From JANWHF01 sp036276235 (GTDB taxonomy: Bacteria; Planctomycetota; Phycisphaerae; Tepidisphaerales; Tepidisphaeraceae), in contig DATBDZ010000473.1 of NCBI GenBank assembly GCA_036276235.1, positions 1 to 7,376 on the forward strand: DNA of 7,376 nucleotides, in the 5' to 3' direction. Below, piece after piece: positions 1 to 4,801 of the stretch; the stretch's first letter is position 1; every line of letters begins with the position of its first letter. Both the position numbers and the translations under genes were made by a program. A model generated the notes under the pieces. It did not search any database. It was not told the origin of the DNA and saw only the letters and a program-made list of their open reading frames with translations.

Positions 1-37
1 ACGTCTTCACGTCTTCACGTCTTCACGTCTTCACGTT
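1..37. repeat. 8-bp tandem repeat ACGTCTTC, four perfect copies, truncated by window edge
   Basis: Four exact head-to-tail copies of ACGTCTTC fill bases 1-32, and a fifth copy starts (ACGTT) before the pattern breaks. The array begins at base 1, so its true copy number cannot be seen. It lies about 65 bases upstream of the DUF2726 gene, outside any gene I can support. The unit length is not a multiple of three, so copy changes would shift any reading frame crossing it. It could be a variable-number repeat. Confidence 0.85.
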
Positions 38-101
38 CCGCTCTTGGCTTTCGTTTCTCTTCGCTCGCTTTGCCCCGCGCGCCACGTTATGAATTATCCC
101 G

Positions 102-614
102 ATGTCCCCCGGCCAGATCTTCGGCATCATCGTCGGCGTCGCGTTCCTGATTCTGCTGCTGGCACTCCTGAAGCGCGCCCTCGCCGGCCCGGGCGCGCTG
201 CCGTATTTCTCCCGCGCCCATCTGCTTTCACAGGGGGAATTGGCGTTCTATCACGCGCTTCAGCGCGAGGTGCCGGAGCACGTGATGATTTGCCTGAAGG
301 TGCGGCTGGCCGACGTCATCAACTGTTCCGGCGAAGACTGGAAGCAAGGCTTCGGCGGCCGCATCTCGCAGAAGCACCTGGATTTCGTCATCGCCGATGC
401 CGCGTCCACCGCGATCCTGCTGGCGATCGAGCTGGATGATCAAAGCCACAAGCGCGCCGACCGAGTCGCGCGCGACGATTTCCTCGATCGCGCCATGACC
501 GCGGCCAAAGTCCCGTTGCTGCGAATCGTCGCCGCGCCAACTTACGATGCTCGTGCGCTGGGAACGATCATCACGCGGTCGCTGGATGGCCGGGCATCGT
601 TGCCGGCTAAGTGA
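102..614 (+). CDS. Membrane-anchored DUF2726 domain protein (predicted PD-(D/E)xK nuclease-like fold)
   Basis: The 170-residue product has one N-terminal hydrophobic segment (about residues 6-24) followed by a basic KR, which suggests a single membrane anchor with a cytoplasmic domain. Residues about 40-145 match the DUF2726 pattern as I know it: LLSQGELAFYHAL at the start, KVRLADVI at 66-73, ISQKHLDFVI at 88-97, the hallmark IELDDQSH at 109-116, RDDFLD, and PLLRI at 138-142. The family is predicted to share the restriction-endonuclease-like fold. E46, D94 and E110/D112 are plausible active-site acids, but no activity has been shown that I know of. The start is well fixed: an in-frame TGA lies at 90-92 and this is the first ATG after it, although no Shine-Dalgarno is visible. 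It is convergent with the next gene, 21 bases apart. The family call is good; the role is unknown. Confidence 0.87.
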   Translation: MSPGQIFGIIVGVAFLILLLALLKRALAGPGALPYFSRAHLLSQGELAFYHALQREVPEHVMICLKVRLADVINCSGEDWKQGFGGRISQKHLDFVIADAASTAILLAIELDDQSHKRADRVARDDFLDRAMTAAKVPLLRIVAAPTYDARALGTIITRSLDGRASLPAK

Positions 615-635
615 GTCTGATGGGCCGTCAGCAAA

Positions 636-1076
636 TTAAGCTGCCTGAATTCCTGCTTCATCCAGCCTGCGCGCCAGCTTGATCCGGCGCAGTTCCATCG
701 CCCAGAGGGCGGCAATCGTCAGGATGTCGCAGGCGATGTGAAAATCTCGCACGCCTTCGTATTCGGGTGCGACGAGCGTGGGCTCGAGGATCGTGCGGAC
801 CTTGGAATCTTGGAAATCCGTCGAGGTGGTCGGATACTGCGTGACGGCGTGCAGAGCGGCCATGCGCTGCATTGTCAGATCGTGAATCGAGCCGAGATTT
901 TTGTAGGCGAAGGAGCAAAATAGCAGAGTCACCAGAATGCCGGTGACCATGTCCTTCTGCTTGCGCAGCGACGAGAAGGCGAGCAGGCCGCCGATCACGA
1001 CGACGTACAAGGTCCAGAGCCATTGCAGCGCGTTGGAACGTTCGAAATAAATCTGAACGAGCTCGTTGTAGTGCAT
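636..1076 (-). CDS. Hypothetical protein with three predicted membrane segments
   Basis: I do not recognise this 146-residue protein. It has hydrophobic stretches at about residues 18-36 (LWTLYVVVIGGLLAF), 43-60 (MVTGILVTLLFCSF) and 112-128 (FHIACDILTIAALWAMEL). These are separated by a basic loop (RKQKD, about 38-42) and a longer soluble loop of about 50 residues; a basic tail follows. This is a small inner-membrane protein with no visible catalytic motif. The reading frame is supported by a good Shine-Dalgarno (GGAGG, bases 1087-1083) six bases before the ATG and by the coherent hydrophobic pattern. Competing frames here give arginine-rich nonsense. It is divergent from the YnbA-like gene with 67 bases between the starts, so the two may share a control region. 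No function can be assigned. Confidence 0.75.
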   Translation of the reverse strand: MHYNELVQIYFERSNALQWLWTLYVVVIGGLLAFSSLRKQKDMVTGILVTLLFCSFAYKNLGSIHDLTMQRMAALHAVTQYPTTSTDFQDSKVRTILEPTLVAPEYEGVRDFHIACDILTIAALWAMELRRIKLARRLDEAGIQAA

Positions 1077-1082
1077 GGGGGG

Positions 1083-1087
1083 CCTCC
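1083..1087 (-). promoter_or_regulatory. Ribosome binding site GGAGG for the 636-1076 membrane protein
   Basis: Read on the minus strand, GCGGAGG is followed by six C residues and then the ATG at 1076. This near-consensus Shine-Dalgarno decides both the start and the strand of an otherwise unrecognised gene. Confidence 0.7.
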
Positions 1088-1143
1088 GCGGGATGGGTTA
1101 GAGAGATGCGGCAATTTTCGGTAAGATAGTTGCGACTGACGTA

Positions 1144-1818
1144 ATGCTCAACTATCAACCCACCTCCCGCCGGCCGATCGCGGCGATGTTTCGACGGACG
1201 GCCCATCTGGCCGTCCAGCTCTGCGTGAAGTTCGGGATTCATCCGGACGCCGTCTCGTATGCATCGATCGTATACTCCGCAGCGGCCGCGATTTGTTTTT
1301 GGCGATCAGCCTCCTGGCACTGGCTGCTGATCATCGGGCCGCTGTTTTGTTATGTGCGCTTGTGGCTCAACATGCTCGATGGGATGGTGGCGTTGGCCGC
1401 GCGCAAGGCGAGCCCGCGCGGCGAGATTCTAAATGATCTTCCGGATCGCGTTTCCGATGTGCTGATCTTCGCGGGCGTGGCGCATAGCGGCTTGTGCAAT
1501 CCGTTCGCCGGCTATTGGGTCGCGATCATGGCGCTGTTTACGGCGTACGTCGGCACGCTCGGGCAGGCGGTCGGCGCGCGGCGAGAATACGGCGGCGTCA
1601 TGTCAAAGCCGTGGCGGATGGTGGCGCTTCACCTCGGCGCATGGGCGACGTTCGCCAGCCTCCACTTTCGCGGCGAAGTTCGCTGGGGACGTTTGACGAT
1701 CCTCGATTGGACCTGTCTGATCATCATCGCCGGGTGTGTGCAGACGGTGGCGGTGCGGTTGAGGAGAATTTTTGCGGCGTTGAACGAGAAACGCGGGCGG
1801 GAGACTTCAAGTGAGTGA
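1144..1818 (+). CDS. ynbA-like: CDP-alcohol phosphatidyltransferase family protein, YnbA/YnjF type
   Basis: The family joins a CDP-activated lipid to an alcohol acceptor in the membrane, releasing CMP. The 224-residue product has about six hydrophobic stretches (near residues 38-52, 58-74, 106-118, 123-140, 158-172 and 186-204). The signature region is NMLDGMVALAARK at 76-88 followed by GEILNDLPDRVSD at 93-105. Against the classical DxxDGxxAR...GxxxDxxxD motif, the second and fourth aspartates are present (D79, D101). The first and third are asparagines (N76, N97), with further aspartates next door (D98, D105). From memory, E. coli YnbA and YnjF carry the same N/D arrangement, so this marks a subfamily rather than decay. 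The length is close to YnbA (about 200). No Shine-Dalgarno is visible; the N-terminus resembles YnbA, which favours this ATG. The downstream YnbC- and YnbD-like genes support the assignment. The acceptor alcohol is unknown. Confidence 0.85.
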   Translation: MLNYQPTSRRPIAAMFRRTAHLAVQLCVKFGIHPDAVSYASIVYSAAAAICFWRSASWHWLLIIGPLFCYVRLWLNMLDGMVALAARKASPRGEILNDLPDRVSDVLIFAGVAHSGLCNPFAGYWVAIMALFTAYVGTLGQAVGARREYGGVMSKPWRMVALHLGAWATFASLHFRGEVRWGRLTILDWTCLIIIAGCVQTVAVRLRRIFAALNEKRGRETSSE

Positions 1819-1864
1819 GCGCGATGATGGTTACGAGCGGGCTGAGCGCGCAAAGTAGGATGAC

Positions 1865-1886
1865 GGCGGGATAAATCCCGCCCTAC
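1865..1886 (-). repeat. REP-like palindrome unit 1 (minus orientation)
   Basis: The core is GGCGGGAT-AA-ATCCCGCC (1865-1882), with perfect 8-bp arms, followed by CTAC at 1883-1886. Read on the minus strand it is GTAG followed by the palindrome, the layout of REP elements served by REP-associated tyrosine transposases. It is an inverted copy of unit 2, with 21 of 22 bases matching. Confidence 0.75.
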
Positions 1887-1901
1887 GCCGAGCAGCGCAA
1901 T

Positions 1902-1923
1902 GTAGTGCGGGATTTATCCCGCC
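1902..1923 (+). repeat. REP-like palindrome unit 2 (plus orientation)
   Basis: GTAG at 1902-1905 precedes GCGGGAT-TT-ATCCCGC (1907-1922). Its reverse complement matches unit 1 at 21 of 22 positions. The two form a head-to-head pair separated by 15 bases (1887-1901), like a bacterial interspersed mosaic element. Confidence 0.75.
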
Positions 1924-1934
1924 GATTGCTTTCT

Positions 1935-1956
1935 GTAGGGTGGGTACTCGCCCACC
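1935..1956 (+). repeat. REP-like palindrome unit 3 (plus orientation)
   Basis: GTAG at 1935-1938 is followed by GGTGGG, a six-base loop TACTCG, and CCCACC ending at 1956. The arm sequence differs from units 1 and 2 (GGTGGG instead of GGCGGG), but both arms changed together, so pairing is kept. That suggests the hairpin itself is what is conserved. Confidence 0.7.
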
Positions 1957-1997
1957 ATCTGCCGCTCATGTTGGGCGCGGACGCACCTGCGAAAACC

Positions 1998-2018
1998 GGC
2001 GGGCAGTGCCCGCCCTAC
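1998..2018 (-). repeat. REP-like palindrome unit 4 (minus orientation)
   Basis: GGCGGGCA-G-TGCCCGCC (1998-2014) has perfect 8-bp arms and is followed by CTAC at 2015-2018. On the minus strand this is again GTAG plus palindrome. Units 3 and 4 form a tail-to-tail pair about 41 bases apart. Confidence 0.7.
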
Positions 2019-2052
2019 GATTGACTTAATGAGAGTCGCAATTTCGCCGGCT

Positions 2053-2096
2053 CCCTCTCCCCTGTACTCAGGGGAGAGGGTTGGGGTGAGGGGACG
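2053..2096 (+). repeat. Palindromic element copy A (12-bp stem plus G-rich tail)
   Basis: CCCTCTCCCCTG (2053-2064) and CAGGGGAGAGGG (2069-2080) form a perfect 12-bp stem with loop TACT. A G-rich tail TTGGGGTGAGGGGACG runs to 2096. The whole 44 bases recur as an inverted copy at 2136-2178. It belongs to a type of C/G-rich intergenic element often seen scattered through high-GC genomes. Confidence 0.8.
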
Positions 2097-2135
2097 AACG
2101 TGTCAACTTGCGAACGGCGCCATATCGCGACACGC

Positions 2136-2178
2136 CGTCCCCTCACCCTGCCCTCTCCCCTGAGTACAGGGGAGAGGG
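2136..2178 (-). repeat. Palindromic element copy B, inverted relative to copy A
   Basis: The stem is CCCTCTCCCCTG (2151-2162), loop AGTA, CAGGGGAGAGGG (2167-2178), again 12 perfect pairs. Its reverse complement matches copy A across 43 bases, except that CAGGG replaces TTGGGG in the tail (two substitutions and one missing base by eye). The copies bracket 39 bases (2097-2135), so 2053-2178 is a 126-bp segment with long imperfect terminal inverted repeats. Confidence 0.8.
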
Positions 2179-2218
2179 TTCTGAGCGCGCGATGGCGGAA
2201 ACTCGCTTATAGCTGAAG

Positions 2219-3955
2219 ATGGCGACGAACTTTATGCCAATGACCGAGCACTCATTTGTCTCCTGGGATAACGCGTCGCTGTGCTATCGTGCGTGGCTTC
2301 CGCAAACGCCGACGACTCGCGCGCTGCTGTTGTTCCATCGCGGGCACGAGCATTCGGGGCGATGGAATGAAACTGTCGAAGCGCTGGCGATGGGCGATGT
2401 TGCGATCTTCGCCTGGGATCAGCGCGGGCATGGCAAAGCGCCGGGCGAGCGCGGACATGCGCCCAGTCTTGCCGCGGTCATCAAGGATGCCGACTGCTTT
2501 GCGCGGCATCTGGTCGCGGCTCATGGAATTTCGCTCCAGCAGACGGCCGTGCTGGCTTCGAGCGTCGGGGCTGTGATCGCTGCCGCTTGGGTGCATGATT
2601 TTGCGCCGCCGGTGTGCGGAATGGTTTTGGCCGCGCCGGCGTTTCGCGTGAGGCTTTATGTCCCGTTCGCAATCCCGTTTTTGCGGCTCAAGCAAAAGCT
2701 CATGGGACCCGGGATCGTCAAGAGCTACGTGAAGTCTCGCATGCTGACGCATGATGCCGCACAGGCCGCCGCGTACGATGCCGACCCGCTGATCTTCAGG
2801 CAGATCGCCGTCAATCTGCTGCTGGACCTTCACGATACCGGCACGCGGCTGGTTGCGGATGCCGGCGCGATTCGCACGCCGACTCTCGTGCTGGGGGCGG
2901 GAACTGATTGGGTCGTCAAGCTTTCCACGCCGCGAGAATTCTTCGAGAGGCTCGGCGCGCCGATCAAGCAATTCGAGGTGTTCGGCGGCTTCTTTCACTC
3001 GCTCTTTGCCGAGAAGGATCGGGCGCGGGTGATCGCTCGAAGCCGCGCTTTTTTGCAGGAATGTTTCAGGCGGCCGTCGTGCGATAAGGAACTACTGCAC
3101 GCCGACAAGGGTTCCTACACGCGCACGGAATTCGATCTGCTGCGCGCCCCTGGATCGCCGCGCTGGGCAGCGGGTCGATTATTTCTCAAGACGTTCGGCC
3201 GTTTGGCCGGCGGCGTTCAGCTTGGCTGGCGGGCGGGTTTCGATTCGGGCGTTATGCTCGACTACATCTACGAGAACAAGCCGCGCGGCTTCACGCCGCT
3301 CGGGAAGCTCATCGATTATTTCTATCTGAACGCGATCGGCTGGCGCGGCATCCGAGTCCGCAGACAAAATCTGCAGCGCATGCTGCGCTCGACGATGCAG
3401 GCAGTTCATCGCGAGGGCCGACCGGTGCGCATCCTCGACATCGCCTCGGGCCCCGGCCGCTATGTCTTGGAAGCGCTTCGCGAATCGGCGGACATTCCCG
3501 CGTCGGCGATGCTTCGCGATTATCAGCAGGCAAATCTCGATGCCGCGCGCAAGCTGGCGGACCAACTCCAGCTTCGCGATGTGACGACTGCGCTGGGCGA
3601 TGCGTTCGACCGCGCTTCGCTGGCGGCGATCAATCCGCGGCCGACCATCGCGATCGCATCAGGTCTTTTCGAGCTGTTTCCCGACAATGAGCCGGTGCTG
3701 CGGTCGCTATGCGGCATCGCCGACGCGATTGAGCCAGGCGGATATCTGCTGTACACCTGTCAGCCGTGGCATCCGCAGGTGGAGTTCATCGCGCGGACGC
3801 TGACCAACCGCGAGGGCAAACCCTGGATCATGCGCCGCCGCACGCAGGCGGAGATGGATGCGCTGGTGCGCGCGGCGGGATTCGAGAAGATCGAGCAGGA
3901 AATCGATCAGTGGGGAATCTTCACCGTCTCACTGGCGCGGCGGGTGCCGGCATGA
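2219..3955 (+). CDS. ynbC-like: Bifunctional alpha/beta hydrolase / class I SAM-dependent methyltransferase, YnbC type
   Basis: This is a 578-residue two-domain fusion, close in length to E. coli YnbC (about 585, from memory). Residues about 10-285 are an alpha/beta hydrolase of the monoacylglycerol-lipase style: LLLFHRGHEHSGRW at 37-49 (oxyanion region), WDQRGHGKAPG at 66-76, a nucleophile elbow A-S-S-V-G at 113-117 (S115), D230 in GTDWVV, and H260 in GGFFHSLF. The elbow has A113 instead of the usual first glycine. Residues about 340-575 are a Rossmann methyltransferase: motif I ILDIASGPGRY at 405-415, an acidic residue D434 after the second strand, GDAFD at 460-464, a GLFELFPDN stretch at 482-490, and EPGGYLLYT at 505-513. 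There is no signal peptide. ATGs at 2234 and 2240 are alternative starts; residue 8 onward (MTEHSF) looks most like the family N-terminus. No Shine-Dalgarno is visible. Its stop overlaps the next start (ATGA). The substrate is unknown. Confidence 0.9.
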   Translation: MATNFMPMTEHSFVSWDNASLCYRAWLPQTPTTRALLLFHRGHEHSGRWNETVEALAMGDVAIFAWDQRGHGKAPGERGHAPSLAAVIKDADCFARHLVAAHGISLQQTAVLASSVGAVIAAAWVHDFAPPVCGMVLAAPAFRVRLYVPFAIPFLRLKQKLMGPGIVKSYVKSRMLTHDAAQAAAYDADPLIFRQIAVNLLLDLHDTGTRLVADAGAIRTPTLVLGAGTDWVVKLSTPREFFERLGAPIKQFEVFGGFFHSLFAEKDRARVIARSRAFLQECFRRPSCDKELLHADKGSYTRTEFDLLRAPGSPRWAAGRLFLKTFGRLAGGVQLGWRAGFDSGVMLDYIYENKPRGFTPLGKLIDYFYLNAIGWRGIRVRRQNLQRMLRSTMQAVHREGRPVRILDIASGPGRYVLEALRESADIPASAMLRDYQQANLDAARKLADQLQLRDVTTALGDAFDRASLAAINPRPTIAIASGLFELFPDNEPVLRSLCGIADAIEPGGYLLYTCQPWHPQVEFIARTLTNREGKPWIMRRRTQAEMDALVRAAGFEKIEQEIDQWGIFTVSLARRVPA

Positions 3956-4659
3956 GTAACCTCGGCGAGCCATTCACGCCCAACCCGCGCATCGGCGGCT
4001 ACTACGCCGCCGGCGCGCTGCTGCTGATCGGCTTGAGCTTTGCGCGTGTGCCGATGACGCTTCCGCTCTTGTGGCCCGCGGGTTCCTTGACAATCGTCGT
4101 CGCCGGCTATCTGTTTTTGGGTCCAAGGGTTTATCGCAAAAGGAACGGCAAGCTGCCATGGACGACTTGGCTATTGCTCTGGCCTGTGCTATTCGGCCAG
4201 CGTCTTTCGTTGATTCATTACGCGCGCCGATGTAACCCATACGATCGGCTCACGGATCATCTCTGGATCGGCCGGCATCTCACGGAGCGCGAGGCACAAC
4301 AGGCGCGCGACGCGGGAATCACCGCTGTTCTCGATCTGGCGTCGGAGTTCTCCGAGCCGCCCGCGATGCGACGCCTTGCGTATCTTCAGCTCAATATCCT
4401 GGATTTGACGTCGCCCACGCCCGCGCAAATCGAGCAGGCAATCACCTTCATCCAAAGCCACTCCGCCAACGGCATCGTGTACATCCACTGCAAGATCGGC
4501 TACTCCCGCACGGCGGCGATCGCCGGCGCGTATCTGATGGCGTGTGGTCTAGCCGAAAACCCCGAGCAAGCTATCGCAATGCTCGGCCGCGCGCGACATG
4601 GCATCATCATCCGCCGCGAAGCCGTGGCAGCAATCCACGATTACCAGGCGCGCCTTTGA
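3952..4659 (+). CDS. ynbD-like: Membrane-anchored dual-specificity phosphatase, YnbD C-terminal type without PAP2 domain
   Basis: The protein has 235 residues. The first 90 are membrane-bound: hydrophobic segments at about 17-33, 36-57 and 70-82, with a basic loop RVYRKRNGK at 59-67. A dual-specificity/tyrosine phosphatase domain follows: NPYDRLTDHLWIGRHL at 95-110, AVLDLASEFSE at 125-135, a possible general acid D151 (ILDLTSP), and the P-loop HCKIGYSRTA at 179-188, which is a complete HCX5R with nucleophile C180 and R186. The fold is expected to hydrolyse phosphate monoesters by a cysteinyl-phosphate step. E. coli YnbD (about 430 residues, from memory) carries an N-terminal PAP2 phosphatase half; here only a short membrane anchor is present. 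The frame stays open upstream to 3766, but the ATG at 3952, overlapping the YnbC stop as ATGA, is the natural translationally coupled start, and the upstream extension only shadows YnbC. A phospholipid-type phosphate is a likelier target than protein, by context. Confidence 0.87.
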   Translation: MSNLGEPFTPNPRIGGYYAAGALLLIGLSFARVPMTLPLLWPAGSLTIVVAGYLFLGPRVYRKRNGKLPWTTWLLLWPVLFGQRLSLIHYARRCNPYDRLTDHLWIGRHLTEREAQQARDAGITAVLDLASEFSEPPAMRRLAYLQLNILDLTSPTPAQIEQAITFIQSHSANGIVYIHCKIGYSRTAAIAGAYLMACGLAENPEQAIAMLGRARHGIIIRREAVAAIHDYQARL

Positions 4660-4683
4660 ACGTGGGCGATCATTCATTTTTGC

Positions 4684-4712
4684 TTGATTTCGTCCGTGGC
4701 CCGCGCTATAAC
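4684..4712 (+). promoter_or_regulatory. Sigma70-type promoter for the 817-residue exported protein
   Basis: TTGATT (4684-4689) and TATAAC (4707-4712) are separated by exactly 17 bases, matching the -35 and -10 consensus at 4 and 5 of 6 positions. The pair stands out in an otherwise GC-rich 142-base gap. It predicts a transcript start near 4718-4720 and a leader of about 80 bases. This makes the downstream gene a separate unit from the ynb-like genes. Confidence 0.55.
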
Positions 4713-4790
4713 CGCAGCGCGAATATTTTGTCAAATTCCCGCTCCGGTAGACGTGGCCGCGAACCGCTTTTTACAGCGAATCATCGCACT

Positions 4791-4796
4791 GGGAGG
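4791..4796 (+). promoter_or_regulatory. Ribosome binding site GGGAGG for the 4802 gene
   Basis: GGGAGG lies five bases before the ATG at 4802. It is the strongest Shine-Dalgarno on the plus strand of this window and fixes the start that carries the signal peptide. Confidence 0.75.
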
Positions 4797-4801
4797 TTCG
4801 G

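Larger units (their letters stand above)
1819..2218. other. Gene-free 400-base region packed with palindromic repeats
   Basis: No believable coding region lies here. The space holds four short GTAG-headed palindromes (1865-2018), then a pair of larger elements in inverted orientation (2053-2178), described separately. None of the hairpins is followed by a T-run, so no standard intrinsic terminator is seen after the phosphatidyltransferase gene, although stacked hairpins may still hinder read-through. In E. coli ynbB sits at this place between ynbA and ynbC; no remnant of it is evident by eye. A weak TATAGC at 2208-2213, just before the next ATG, could be a -10 element giving an almost leaderless transcript, but no -35 supports it. 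Confidence 0.8.

Noticed and set aside
44..439. A 131-codon plus-strand frame upstream of and across the DUF2726 gene
   Set aside because: The frame at 102 carries the complete DUF2726 motif set; this one is a proline/arginine-rich shadow.
1098..1127. A promoter for the YnbA-like gene (TTAGAG, 18 bases, TAAGAT)
   Set aside because: The -35 match is poor and the region is short, so the match is not better than chance. A promoter probably exists in 1077-1143 but cannot be placed.
658..1242. An alternative 194-codon minus-strand frame overlapping the small membrane protein and the start of the YnbA-like gene
   Set aside because: It would overlap two better-supported genes and is arginine-rich without hydrophobic segments. 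The 146-residue frame has a good Shine-Dalgarno and membrane segments.
1865..2178. A CRISPR array
   Set aside because: The units are self-palindromic, differ in sequence and orientation, and are unevenly spaced without spacers of constant length. They fit REP-like elements instead.
2208..2213. A -10 box (TATAGC) giving a leaderless YnbC-like transcript
   Set aside because: There is no matching -35 at the right distance, only a stretch of GC-rich sequence, so the evidence is too thin to annotate.
2252..2998. A 248-codon minus-strand frame opposite the hydrolase domain
   Set aside because: It is antisense to a domain with a clear catalytic triad, and its composition is Arg/Gln/His-rich and typical of shadow frames.
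3766..3951. A longer N-terminus for the phosphatase starting at 3766
   Set aside because: The extension lies wholly inside the methyltransferase domain in another frame and reads as low-complexity Ala/Gly/Arg. The coupled ATG at 3952 is the natural start.
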